The translations under genes were made by a program, and so were the position numbers. Below are positions 9,215 to 17,546 of a stretch of 64,000 nucleotides of DNA, piece after piece. Positions within the stretch are counted from its first letter, which is position 1. Each line of letters opens with the position of its first letter. Below the pieces are notes generated by a model. The model was not told the DNA's origin. It saw only the letters and a program-made list of their open reading frames with translations, and ran no database searches. The DNA is from an uncultured Tateyamaria sp. (lineage in GTDB: Bacteria; Pseudomonadota; Alphaproteobacteria; Rhodobacterales; Rhodobacteraceae): positions 459,813-523,812 of the forward strand of contig NZ_CANLVZ010000001.1 in NCBI RefSeq assembly GCF_947494755.1, written 5' to 3'.

Positions 9215-10171
9215 ATGGATCTCATCCTCGTCAACCTGATCGACGGCCTTGTCACGGGCCTGCTGCTCTTCATGCTGTCTGCCGGGCTCACGCTGATCTT
9301 TTCGATGATGGGCGTGCTGAATTTTGCGCATGCGAGTTTCTACATGCTCGGTGCCTATTTCGCCTTTCAGATCAGTCTCGCGCTCGGCTTCTGGATGGGG
9401 CTGCTGCTGGCCCCCTTGATCGTCGGCGTGCTCGGGGCAGGGGTCGAACGCTACGGCCTGCGGCGCGTCCACCAATACGGCCACGTGCCAGAACTCATCT
9501 TCACCTTCGGCCTTGCGCTGCTGATCGAGGAGCTGGTGCAATTCATCTGGGGCAAGAATCAGATGCCCTATGCCGCCCCCGAAATCCTGCAATTCACCGC
9601 CTTCTCCATCGCGGGCAATTCGATCCCGGCTTACAAGATCTTCATGATCTTCATCTCAGTTGCGATCTTTATCGGCCTTCTTTGGGTGCTGACGCGCACG
9701 CGGGTGGGCATGATCATCCAGGCCGCCCTCACATATCCCAAAACCGTCGAGGCACTGGGCCACAACGTGCCGCTGATCTTCATGGGAGTCTTCGGCGTCG
9801 GCACGGCGCTGGCCGGGGTCGCGGGCGTGATTGCGGGGCCGGTCCTCGGCACCTTCCCGGGCATGGCCTTCGTCCTTGGCTCCATCGTCTTTGTCACCAT
9901 CGTGATCGGCGGTCTTGGCAGCCTTTGGGGCGCGCTCGTCGCCTCGCTGATGATCGGCTGGATCACCACGTTCTCCAAAGCCTACAACCTGCGGATGGAG
10001 GATCTTTTGACCACCCTCGGCTTCACCAAACCCGAGGCCATTGCTGACAGCCCATGGCGTGACCTCTGGTCCATCACAAGCCCACAGATCGCCGACATCC
10101 TGCCTTACATCCTCATGGTGCTGATCCTGATCTTCCGCCCCTACGGCCTGTTCGGAAAGCGGGGCGTATGA
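9215..10171 (+). CDS. livH: Liv-type ABC transporter permease (LivH family)
   Basis: A 318-residue integral membrane protein with about eight hydrophobic segments and the BPD_transp_2 signatures: NLIDGLVTGLLLFMLSAGLTLIFSMMGVLNFAH region at the N-terminus and FVTIVIGGLGSLWGALVASLMIGW near residue 230. LivH proteins form half of the translocation pore in the inner membrane. The gene lies downstream of the binding-protein gene and overlaps the next permease gene by four bases. The name records family membership only; the transported compound is not known. Confidence 0.9.
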   Translation: MDLILVNLIDGLVTGLLLFMLSAGLTLIFSMMGVLNFAHASFYMLGAYFAFQISLALGFWMGLLLAPLIVGVLGAGVERYGLRRVHQYGHVPELIFTFGLALLIEELVQFIWGKNQMPYAAPEILQFTAFSIAGNSIPAYKIFMIFISVAIFIGLLWVLTRTRVGMIIQAALTYPKTVEALGHNVPLIFMGVFGVGTALAGVAGVIAGPVLGTFPGMAFVLGSIVFVTIVIGGLGSLWGALVASLMIGWITTFSKAYNLRMEDLLTTLGFTKPEAIADSPWRDLWSITSPQIADILPYILMVLILIFRPYGLFGKRGV

Positions 10172-11466
10172 GCGATCAGATCACCACCGACCCGACCAAA
10201 CCCGCACAACGGATGCGCGCGGGCAGCATGGTACTGCCGCTGACCCCATGGCTCATCGCGGCGGTGGCGCTGTTGATCCTGCCGTTCATATTTACCAACA
10301 ATTCCGCCATCACGATCATGAACCAGATGGCGATCACGATCATCTTCGCGCTCGCCTACAACATGCTTCTGGGCCAAGGCGGCATGCTGTCCTTTGGCCA
10401 CGCAGTCTATGCCGGGGTGGGCGGGTTTGCCTGCATGCACATCATCAACGCCACGGATTTCTTTGCCAATCTGCCTCTCCCGCTGCTGCCGATCTTCGGC
10501 GGGCTGTTCGGCATGGGGCTCGCCACCATCGTCGGTTCGTTTTCCACGCGCAAGGCAGGCACGGTGTTCGCCATGATCAGCCTCGGCGTGGGTGAGTTGA
10601 TCGCCGCCTGTTCCGTCATCATCGTCGCCTTTTTCGGTGGCGAGGAAGGCATTTCGGGCGACCGCACCTATGGTCTGCCCTTTTTCGGGGTCGAATTCCT
10701 GCAACAGATCGAGGTCTACTACCTCATCGCCGCATGGTTGATGATCTCGGCAGTCCTCATGTACCTCTATTCCCGCACGCCCATGGGTCGGATGGCCAAC
10801 GCCGTGCGCGACAACCCTGAACGGGCCGAATTTCTGGGCTACTCCGCGCGGTGGGTGCGGTTCTATTCCTTCGTCGCCTCGGGCTTTTTTGCGGGCATCG
10901 CGGGCGCGCTCTTCGCAATCAACTACGAAATCCTGACCGAAGAAAACCTCAACACCACACAATCCGGCATCATCCTGCTGGTCACGTTCCTCGGTGGTGT
11001 TGGTTTCTTCTTCGGGCCGATCATCGGGGCCATCGTCTTTACCCTTGTGCAGACGGTGCTGAGCCTGCAAACCGAACTCTGGGCCTTCTATCTGGGCATG
11101 ATTTTTGTCGCCACGGTCATGTTCTTTCCCGGCGGGCTGGCCGGGCTGATCATGATGCACGTGCCTGCGTGGCGCTTGGGCAAGCTGGGGCATCTGGCCT
11201 GGCCTTATCTCAAGACGCTCGGCGGTGGGCTGATCGGCTGCCTAGGCGCGGCGGCGCTGATCGAGATGATATTCCATCTGCGTCACGCCTCCATCGGCGA
11301 TCACGAGATGACGCTGTTCTGGACCACCTTCGACAGCCACACCGTGCTGCCCTGGATCATCGCGGGCGCGGTCACTGTGATCGGTTTTGCGATCTGCCGC
11401 GCCACCGCGCCGGCGATGGTCGAGGCCTGGAACGAGGCCAACGCAGCGTCCAAGGTGACGACATGA
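10168..11466 (+). CDS. livM: Liv-type ABC transporter permease (LivM family) with C-terminal membrane extension
   Basis: This 432-residue permease contains the LivM core: YNMLLGQGGMLSFGHAVYAG at about residue 65 and LVTFLGGVGFFFGPIIGA at about residue 270. Start and stop codons overlap those of livH and the following ATPase gene. Most LivM proteins have roughly 320-360 residues; here about 80 extra residues after PAWRLGKLGHLAW contain two further hydrophobic segments and end in a charged tail (AWNEANAASKVTT). The extension is seen directly; its role is unknown. Confidence 0.9.
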   Translation: MSDQITTDPTKPAQRMRAGSMVLPLTPWLIAAVALLILPFIFTNNSAITIMNQMAITIIFALAYNMLLGQGGMLSFGHAVYAGVGGFACMHIINATDFFANLPLPLLPIFGGLFGMGLATIVGSFSTRKAGTVFAMISLGVGELIAACSVIIVAFFGGEEGISGDRTYGLPFFGVEFLQQIEVYYLIAAWLMISAVLMYLYSRTPMGRMANAVRDNPERAEFLGYSARWVRFYSFVASGFFAGIAGALFAINYEILTEENLNTTQSGIILLVTFLGGVGFFFGPIIGAIVFTLVQTVLSLQTELWAFYLGMIFVATVMFFPGGLAGLIMMHVPAWRLGKLGHLAWPYLKTLGGGLIGCLGAAALIEMIFHLRHASIGDHEMTLFWTTFDSHTVLPWIIAGAVTVIGFAICRATAPAMVEAWNEANAASKVTT

Positions 11467-12218
11467 CTGCCGCCCTTGAACTCGCAGCGCTCAAGAAATC
11501 CTTTGGCAAGACGGAGATCATTCGTGGCGTCGGTCTGTCCATCGGGCAGGGGGAGCGTCACGCCATCATCGGCCCCAACGGCGCGGGCAAATCCACGCTG
11601 TTCAACCTGATCACGGGCCGCTTTCCCCAGACCGAGGGCACGATCCGGCTGCATGGGCAGGACCTTGCGGGCAAGGCCCCGTTCGAGATCAATCGCATGG
11701 GGCTGTCGCGCAGTTTCCAGATCACCAACATCTTCCCCAAGATGACCGTGTTCGAAAACGTGCGCTGTTCGCTGCTCTGGTCGATGGGCTACCGCTATAA
11801 CTTCTGGTCCATGGTCGGGCGCAGCCGGGCGCTGACCGAAGGGGCCGATGCGATCCTCGAACAGATCAACCTGACCGCACGACGCGACCTGCCTGCCGGC
11901 GTGCTCAGCTACGCCGAGCAACGCGCGCTTGAAATCGGGATCACCATCGCGGGTGGGGCGGATGTGATTATGCTGGACGAACCCACCGCGGGGATGAGCC
12001 ATTCCGAAACCGATTACATCGTCGACCTGATTCGCACCGTGACGGTGGGCAAGACGCTGGTGATGGTCGAACATGACATGGGCGTGGTCTTTGGTCTGGC
12101 CGATCAGATTTCGGTGCTGGTCTACGGCGAGATCATCGCCACCGGCACCCCCGAGGCCGTGCGCGCCAACCCGCGCGTGCAAGAGGCCTATCTCGGCACC
12201 GCGTTGGAGGATCACTGA
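11463..12218 (+). CDS. livG: Liv-type ABC transporter ATPase (LivG family)
   Basis: A 251-residue ABC ATPase, started at the ATG overlapping the livM stop. Walker A is GPNGAGKST near residue 38, the Q-loop region follows SRSFQITNIFPKMTV, Walker B is VIMLDEPTAGM and the H-loop is VEHDMG. The signature motif reads LSYAEQRALEIG in place of LSGGQ, a variant common in LivG/LivF-like ATPases. It energises uptake together with LivF. The stop codon is shared with the livF start (TGATG). Confidence 0.93.
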   Translation: MTAALELAALKKSFGKTEIIRGVGLSIGQGERHAIIGPNGAGKSTLFNLITGRFPQTEGTIRLHGQDLAGKAPFEINRMGLSRSFQITNIFPKMTVFENVRCSLLWSMGYRYNFWSMVGRSRALTEGADAILEQINLTARRDLPAGVLSYAEQRALEIGITIAGGADVIMLDEPTAGMSHSETDYIVDLIRTVTVGKTLVMVEHDMGVVFGLADQISVLVYGEIIATGTPEAVRANPRVQEAYLGTALEDH

Positions 12219-12919
12219 TGCTGGATGTGCGCGATCTGCATGCCTATTACGGCAAATCCCATATTCTGCAGGGGGTGAACCTGTCGATTGCCGAGGGCGA
12301 GATCGTCGCGTTGTTGGGCCGCAACGGGGTGGGGCGCTCCACCACCTGCAAGGCGGTGATGGGCGAGGTGCCCCCGCATGGTTCCGTCACGTTCAAGGGG
12401 CAGGAGATCGCGGGCAAGAAAGCGTTCGAGGTCGCCAACCTCGGCATCGGCTATGTCCCCGAAAACCGCGATATCTTTCCGGGCCTGACGACGCGGCAAA
12501 ACCTGATCCTGGGCCTCAAACCGGGGCAAAAGGACGGGGCAGGCCGCTGGTCCATGCAGGACATGTTCGAGATGTTCGAAAACCTCGACCGCCGCGCCGA
12601 TGTCGAGGCATCGGTGCTGTCGGGGGGCGAGCAACAGATGCTGACCATGTGCCGCACGCTCATGGGCGATCCGGACCTTGTGATGATCGACGAGCCGACC
12701 GAGGGCCTCAGCCCGCAGATGGTGCAGCGCGTCGCGCAACTGTTGCAGGAAATCGCGCGGCGCGGCATCGCAACCCTTCTTGTCGAACAAAAACTCTCCA
12801 TCGCGCTCGACATCGCGCACCGGGTCTATGTGATGGGCCACGGGCAGGTGGTGTTCGAGGGCACCCCGGCCGAGTTGAAAGCCCGCGAGGATGTGCGCAA
12901 GGAATGGCTTGAGGTTTAG
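12218..12919 (+). CDS. livF: Liv-type ABC transporter ATPase (LivF family) with Arg in place of the Walker A Lys
   Basis: The 233-residue protein has the LivF layout: LLGRNGVGRSTT as Walker A, YVPENRDIFPGLT, the signature LSGGEQQMLTMCRTLM, Walker B VMIDEPTEGLSP and the H-loop histidine region. The invariant Walker A lysine is an arginine (codon CGC in GVGRST), whereas LivG next to it has GAGKST. Walker A lysine contacts the beta and gamma phosphates of ATP, so this site may bind but hydrolyse ATP poorly, making the pair asymmetric. The rest of the protein is intact and the reading frame is not decayed, so a subfamily trait is more likely than a broken gene. Confidence 0.92.
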   Translation: MLDVRDLHAYYGKSHILQGVNLSIAEGEIVALLGRNGVGRSTTCKAVMGEVPPHGSVTFKGQEIAGKKAFEVANLGIGYVPENRDIFPGLTTRQNLILGLKPGQKDGAGRWSMQDMFEMFENLDRRADVEASVLSGGEQQMLTMCRTLMGDPDLVMIDEPTEGLSPQMVQRVAQLLQEIARRGIATLLVEQKLSIALDIAHRVYVMGHGQVVFEGTPAELKAREDVRKEWLEV

Positions 12920-12924
12920 AGCCC

Positions 12925-14133
12925 GTGACGCTGACCCTCGATCCAAGCCGCCTTGAGCGGATTACACCATGGGCGGCGTCCTACGTCGACCAGCGCAAGT
13001 TCGCAGGCCTGTCGGTGCTGATCCACCAGCACGGCGAAGAGACCTTCTTTGACAGTCACGGTGTGCGCGACATCGAAACCGGCGCGCCGTTCGCACGTGA
13101 TACCATCGCGCGCATCTATTCGATGACCAAACCCATCACATCGCTGATCCTCATGATGCTGGTGGAAGAGGGTAAGGTGCATCTTGATGCACCCGTGTCG
13201 AGGTTCCTCCCTGGCTTTGCAAGCTGCCGCGCCTTGGTCCCCGGCGCGACGACTATTGATCAGAGTGAGCCCCGCGCCACGCCCACTCTGCACCAGTTGC
13301 TCACGCACCGCTCGGGCCTCAGCTATCCGTTCAACCCCGGTGTGCTGCCGCAAGCGATGGCCGATCAGGACCTGCTGTTCAAATCCAATGCGGGCACGCT
13401 GGCCGAACAGTGTGAGGCGCTGGCAGACCTGCCGCTGGCCTTTGCGCCGGGCGGACGGTGGGAATATTCGGTCGGCATCGACGTGATCGGGCGGGTCATC
13501 GAGGTCATGGCGGGCCAACCGCTCGATCAGGTCTTCGCCGAGCGTGTGCTGAACCCTCTCGGCATGACGGATACGGCTTTTTCGGTGCCCCAACAGGCGA
13601 CCAACCGCCTTGCCGCCCTCTACACCCCGCTGGCGGGCGATGCGATGGATTTGAACGCGGCGGATACGGGCGGCAATCCCTTGCGCCTGGTGGATGCGCC
13701 CACAACCTCGCCCTTCCTCGCCGCCACCTGCTTCAGCGGCGGTGGCGGCCTCGTGGGCACCATCGACGACTACATGCGCTTTGCCGAGGCGTTGCGCATG
13801 GGCGGGCAAGGGCTGGTGTCGCCCTCGACCCTGAAATTCATGCTGTCCAACCACCTGCCCGGCGACATCGCGAGCCTCGGCCCCGCGAGCTTCGCCGAAC
13901 AACCCATGGACGGCATGGGCTTTGGTATCGGCGGCGCGGTGGTACTCGACCCCGCGCGCAGCCGTGTGCCCGGCTCGGCCGGCGATTTCAGCTGGGGCGG
14001 AATGGCCTCGACCTTCTTCTGGATCGACCGGGTGCACGAGATCAGCGTGGTGCTCTTCACGCAACTCAGCCCGTCCTCCAGCTACCCTGCGCGCGCCGAA
14101 CTCAAGGCTCTGGTACACGGCGCGCTGATGTGA
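12925..14133 (+). CDS. Serine hydrolase, beta-lactamase class C / esterase family
   Basis: A 402-residue protein starting with GTG five bases after livF. The catalytic S66-M-T-K69 (IYSMTKPITS) and the second-motif tyrosine Y181 in RWEYSVGIDVIG are those of class C beta-lactamase-fold esterases; the third motif near the C-terminus is less clear. No signal peptide is visible, which argues for a cytoplasmic esterase rather than a periplasmic beta-lactamase. Position between the transporter and the TesB gene suggests a role in hydrolysing an imported ester or lactone, but this is inference. Confidence 0.85.
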   Translation: MTLTLDPSRLERITPWAASYVDQRKFAGLSVLIHQHGEETFFDSHGVRDIETGAPFARDTIARIYSMTKPITSLILMMLVEEGKVHLDAPVSRFLPGFASCRALVPGATTIDQSEPRATPTLHQLLTHRSGLSYPFNPGVLPQAMADQDLLFKSNAGTLAEQCEALADLPLAFAPGGRWEYSVGIDVIGRVIEVMAGQPLDQVFAERVLNPLGMTDTAFSVPQQATNRLAALYTPLAGDAMDLNAADTGGNPLRLVDAPTTSPFLAATCFSGGGGLVGTIDDYMRFAEALRMGGQGLVSPSTLKFMLSNHLPGDIASLGPASFAEQPMDGMGFGIGGAVVLDPARSRVPGSAGDFSWGGMASTFFWIDRVHEISVVLFTQLSPSSSYPARAELKALVHGALM

Positions 14134-14167
14134 CAGGCATTGGGGCACGCCAAAAACGGAGCCTGAC

Positions 14168-15037
14168 ATGAGTGACGCACACCAGACCCTGTTGAACCTG
14201 CTGGCGGTCGAACGGCTTGAGGTGGACCTGTTTCGCGGCACCGGGCAGGGAGGCGAGACACCCACGCGCATCTTCGGCGGGCAGGTGATCGGACAGGCGC
14301 TGGCGGCGGCCTACAAGACGGTCGAGGACCGGCTGTGTCACTCTCTGCACGCCTACTTCATCCGGCCCGGCGATCCCGAAATGCCGGTGGTCTATCAGGT
14401 GGATCGCGCGCGTGACGGGGGCAGTTTCACCACCCGCCGTGTGGTCGCGATCCAGAACGGGCGGCAGATCCTGAACATGTCGGCCTCGTTCCATGTCGCC
14501 GAAGAAGGCTGGGCGCACCAGCACCCCATGCCCGAGGTCGAAGGCCCCGAAGACCTCGCCGACCGCAACGCGCTGCGTAAGACCGTCATCGACAAAATCC
14601 CCGAAAAGTACCACGAGGAATTTCTACGTCCGCGCCCCATCGACATCCGCGAAGTGGCCCCGCGGGATTTCTTCACGCCCGAACCAGCGGACGACAAAAG
14701 CCACCTTTGGTTCCGGATGGAGGCGGCCAAGGGGATCAGCCCACAGCTGCAACATTGTCTGCTGGCCTATGCCTCCGATCTGAACCTGCTCGGTACCGCG
14801 CTGCGCCCGCACGGGCAGACATGGTTCACCGGCCGGGTGATGGCAGCCAGCCTCGATCACGCGATGTGGTTCCACACGCCCGCCGCCTTTTGCGATTGGC
14901 ACCTCTACACGATGGACAGCCCTTGGTCGGGCGGCGGGCGCGGCTTCAATCGCGGCATGATCTATGACCGGGCAGGCACACTCGTGGCCTCCGTCGCCCA
15001 GGAAGGGCTGATCCGCCCGATCACACCCAAACCCTGA
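14168..15037 (+). CDS. tesB: Acyl-CoA thioesterase II
   Basis: A 289-residue double hot-dog-fold thioesterase. Typical TesB features are RIFGGQVIGQALAAAYKTV near the start, LHAYFIRPGD, and in the second half HCLLAYASDLNLLGTALRPHG with the catalytic aspartate and SLDHAMWFH. It hydrolyses medium- and long-chain acyl-CoA to free acid and CoA in the cytoplasm. It is the last plus-strand gene of the acyl-CoA and transporter stretch and is followed by a hairpin repeat that faces the convergent SDR gene. Confidence 0.95.
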   Translation: MSDAHQTLLNLLAVERLEVDLFRGTGQGGETPTRIFGGQVIGQALAAAYKTVEDRLCHSLHAYFIRPGDPEMPVVYQVDRARDGGSFTTRRVVAIQNGRQILNMSASFHVAEEGWAHQHPMPEVEGPEDLADRNALRKTVIDKIPEKYHEEFLRPRPIDIREVAPRDFFTPEPADDKSHLWFRMEAAKGISPQLQHCLLAYASDLNLLGTALRPHGQTWFTGRVMAASLDHAMWFHTPAAFCDWHLYTMDSPWSGGGRGFNRGMIYDRAGTLVASVAQEGLIRPITPKP

Positions 15038-15042
15038 TCCAA

Positions 15043-15089
15043 CTTCATTTCGCCAAATAAACCGCGGGGGTCTGGGGGCCGGCCCCCAG
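15043..15089. repeat. Interspersed hairpin repeat, copy 2
   Basis: CTTCATTTCGCCAAATAAAC and CGCGGGGGT are followed by an 18-bp perfect palindrome, CTGGGGGCC / GGCCCCCAG. It lies between the ends of the convergent tesB and SDR genes, where it could terminate transcription from both sides. Confidence 0.78.
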
Positions 15090-15093
15090 TCCA

Positions 15094-15861
15094 TCAGTCG
15101 CGACCATACGCCCGGTTCAGCTTCCGCATTCCCGCGATCCAGCGATCATAATCCGACGTCTTGCGCTGCATATAGGTCCGCACGCCAGGGTGTGGCAGCA
15201 CCAGAAACGTCTCGTCCCGAATGGCGGTGATGCAGGCTGCAGCGGCCTCGTCTGCCTCGATCATGCCATCAATGGCAGCCACGTGATCCTCAAACCCTTC
15301 GGTCATCGCCGTGCGCACGGCCTGAGGGCACAGCACGGACACTTTGATGCCCGCATCGCCGTGGGTGATGGCCAGCCATTCGGCCAGGCCCACCGCGGCG
15401 TGTTTGGTCACACCGTAGGGGGCCGATCCGATCTGGTTGAGCAGGCCGGCGGCAGAGGCGGTGTTGAGGAGATAGCCACCACCCCGCGCCGCCATCAACG
15501 GCACCACATGGCGCGCCGCCCAGACATGGGACATCACGTTGATCTCCCACAGGCGCTGCCACTCGGCATCTGGAACCTCCGCGCCGCCTTCGATCAGCAC
15601 ACCTGCGTTCGAACAGAAGATGTCGATGGGGCCAACCTCAGTCTCGACATAGGCAATCAGGTCTTTGATCTGTTCGGGGTCAGACACATCAACGTCACGC
15701 GCTAACCCCTTGATGTTATGCGCAATCGACTGCGCGCCTCTGATGTCTCGATCCGCGCAGACGACCCGCGCTGCCCCCGCCTTGTCAAAGGCCGTACACA
15801 GTGCGCGCCCAATCCCGCTCGCCGCGCCCGTCACCACGACGATCTTATCTGTGATATCCAC
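15094..15861 (-). CDS. SDR family NAD(P)-dependent oxidoreductase
   Basis: A 255-residue classical SDR with TGAASGIGRAL near residue 11, SNAG, the catalytic serine in NTASAAGLL, YGVTK and the CPQAVRTAMTEG segment. It reduces or oxidises an alcohol/carbonyl pair with NAD(P). It is transcribed toward tesB, and its start lies 72 bases from the end of the DUF1638 gene, so an independent promoter or shared minus-strand transcript are both possible. The substrate is unknown. Confidence 0.9.
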   Translation of the reverse strand: MDITDKIVVVTGAASGIGRALCTAFDKAGAARVVCADRDIRGAQSIAHNIKGLARDVDVSDPEQIKDLIAYVETEVGPIDIFCSNAGVLIEGGAEVPDAEWQRLWEINVMSHVWAARHVVPLMAARGGGYLLNTASAAGLLNQIGSAPYGVTKHAAVGLAEWLAITHGDAGIKVSVLCPQAVRTAMTEGFEDHVAAIDGMIEADEAAAACITAIRDETFLVLPHPGVRTYMQRKTSDYDRWIAGMRKLNRAYGRD

Positions 15862-15933
15862 CTTGCACCTCCGATCCGAGCAACTGCTCCACGCTAGGGG
15901 GATACGCGCGCTGGTCCAAGGGCCTTGATAGGA

Positions 15934-16566
15934 TCAAAGCCGCGCGAGCGCCGTTTCCAGATCGCCGTAGCCGGTCAGGCGCCGCTCGAAGGCGAGGCCG
16001 AGGGTCTCCGCCGCCGCCTTTGCCTTGGTGGTCAGGGCGGGATCATCAGTCTGTGCCTGATAGACCAGCTTTTCATAATTGCCGAAATACATGTCGCGCA
16101 GTTCGGGGTGCCGGTCGAGGCCCATGGGTTTCATGATGAAGGCATCGAACTGCCGCACCAGGAAATCCGTCAAGTAAAAGGTGGTAATTTCACTTTCACT
16201 CTGTCGGGCAAAGCGCTCATTTCCCTCAAAAAAGCTATAGCAATGAGGCCCTGCGACCATCTCGACACCCATCTCGGCACAGGCCGCTTGCAACAACCCA
16301 CCCGTGCCGCAATCCGCATAAACGACAAAGATGTCGGCATATGCGCCCCGATGCTTCGCGACGGATGCGCGCACGGCATCGGTAATCTGGTCGGGATAGA
16401 GATGCAGCTTGGCAGGCAGGCAGGTCAGATCCATGTGATCCCATCCGTTTGCGCGCTTGAGGTCGAGGATCTCGCGCGCCAAGGCCCCACAGGCGATCAG
16501 CAGGATGCGGCCCGTGCCCGCCGGGGCCAGACCGTCTTGCGTCAATGTGGCGTCGTCGATCTGCAT
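15934..16566 (-). CDS. DUF1638 family protein
   Basis: The 210-residue protein matches the DUF1638 pattern: RILLIACGALAREILDLKRANG, LHLYPDQITDAVRASV, FVVYADCGTGGLLQ and AGPHCYSFFEG. It is rich in conserved cysteine and histidine (CGALA, YADCGTGG, GPHCYSF), which would fit a metal site. It follows the corrinoid-protein gene, with a terminator-like hairpin between them. DUF1638 genes are commonly found beside corrinoid methyltransferases; a role in methyl transfer or cobalamin handling is inferred from that context and not from known chemistry. Confidence 0.85.
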   Translation of the reverse strand: MQIDDATLTQDGLAPAGTGRILLIACGALAREILDLKRANGWDHMDLTCLPAKLHLYPDQITDAVRASVAKHRGAYADIFVVYADCGTGGLLQAACAEMGVEMVAGPHCYSFFEGNERFARQSESEITTFYLTDFLVRQFDAFIMKPMGLDRHPELRDMYFGNYEKLVYQAQTDDPALTTKAKAAAETLGLAFERRLTGYGDLETALARL

Positions 16567-16580
16567 GCCTTATCCCAATG

Positions 16581-16612
16581 AAAAAAGGCCCGCGCTGTGA
16601 TCAGCGCAGGCC
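16581..16612 (-). terminator. Rho-independent terminator after the corrinoid-protein gene
   Basis: Read on the minus strand, an 11-bp stem (GGCCTGCGCTG pairing with CAGCGCGGGCC, one mismatch) with a 4-base loop is followed by six T residues. It lies 27 bases after the corrinoid-protein stop and ahead of the DUF1638 start. Confidence 0.8.
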
Positions 16613-16639
16613 CCGTCATAACATATGGTGCTGCGCCCG

Positions 16640-17338
16640 TCAGGCCGAGACCTGATTGTGCTTGCGCGCCATAAACTCCTTGGCCGTCTCGACCGCGACC
16701 GCGGCATCCCGACAATAGGCGTCGGCACCGATGGCCTTGCCGAACTCCTCGTTCAGGGGCGCACCGCCCACTAGCACGATGTAATCGTCGCGAATGCCCT
16801 GTTCGACCATCGTGTCGATCACGACCTTCATATAGGGCATGGTTGTCGTCAGCAGGGCGGACATGCCCAGAATGTCGGGGCCTTCGGATTCGATGGCGCC
16901 CAGATAATTCTCGACCGGGTTGTTGATCCCAAGATCGACCACCTCGAACCCAGCGCCTTCCATCATCATGCCGACGAGGTTCTTGCCGATGTCGTGGATG
17001 TCGCCCTTGACCGTGCCAATGACCATCTTGCCCACGCGGGGCGCGCCGGTTTCGGCGAGCAGCGGCTTTAGGATGGCCATGCCGCCCTTCATCGCGTTGG
17101 CGGCCAGCAGCACTTCGGGCACGAACAGGATCCCGTCGCGGAAATCCGCGCCCACGATCGTCATGCCGCCCACAAGCGCTTTGGTCAGGATGTCATAGGG
17201 CTGCCAATTGCGTTCGAGCAGGATGTTCACCCCTTCCTCGATCTCTTCCTTGAGACCGTCGTAAAGGTCGTCAAACATCTGCTGCACAAGTTCCTCGTCA
17301 TCGAGGTCCGCGAGGATGATTTCGTCTTCGTCTGACAT
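16640..17338 (-). CDS. Corrinoid (cobalamin-binding) protein, probable B12 subunit of split methionine synthase
   Basis: The 232-residue protein begins MSDEDEIILADLDDEE, preceded by AGGAA at a suitable distance. A helical B12-binding cap domain (about residues 20-100, with FVPEVLLAANAMKGG) is followed by the cobalamin-binding Rossmann domain with the lower-ligand motif D-x-H-x-x-G in KGDIHDIGKNLV and the later GMSALLTTTM and VLVGGAPL. This is the layout of the MetH cobalamin module and of MtbC-type corrinoid proteins. In related roseobacters methionine synthase is split into separate homocysteine-, B12- and folate-binding proteins; with the homocysteine methyltransferase gene 1.3 kb away, this is its likely B12 subunit. 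Confidence 0.9.
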   Translation of the reverse strand: MSDEDEIILADLDDEELVQQMFDDLYDGLKEEIEEGVNILLERNWQPYDILTKALVGGMTIVGADFRDGILFVPEVLLAANAMKGGMAILKPLLAETGAPRVGKMVIGTVKGDIHDIGKNLVGMMMEGAGFEVVDLGINNPVENYLGAIESEGPDILGMSALLTTTMPYMKVVIDTMVEQGIRDDYIVLVGGAPLNEEFGKAIGADAYCRDAAVAVETAKEFMARKHNQVSA

Positions 17339-17519
17339 GGGCATTCCTTGATCGTCAGGTGCGCGCACCTGGGGCCTATGGGGGTGGTTATCGTCCAATA
17401 TGTCGCAGGGGCACTGTCCGGATTGCGACATGGGCAACGTCGTGCGCGACGCGCAGGGTCACTTTTCTGTGCTGATCGTCGCGGTGCGCCCGCTGTTTTC
17501 GAACTCTTTTCTGGCGCAC

Positions 17520-17534
17520 GTTCTTGTTGTGTTC
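17520..17534. promoter_or_regulatory. LexA (SOS) operator
   Basis: The sequence GTTCTTGTTGTGTTC is an exact match to the alphaproteobacterial LexA site GTTC-N7-GTTC. It ends 12 bases before the ATG of the radical SAM gene, where LexA would block transcription or early elongation. The divergent corrinoid-protein gene starts 182 bases away. Confidence 0.8.
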
Positions 17535-17546
17535 TATTGTGACGGC

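Noticed and set aside
13458..14171. Long frame overlapping the serine hydrolase gene
   Set aside because: Arginine-rich composition typical of an out-of-frame GC-rich shadow; the hydrolase frame has SMTK and YSVG motifs.
17400..17546. N-terminal extension of the radical SAM protein by 49 codons
   Set aside because: It would run through the LexA operator and has no similarity to the family N-terminus.
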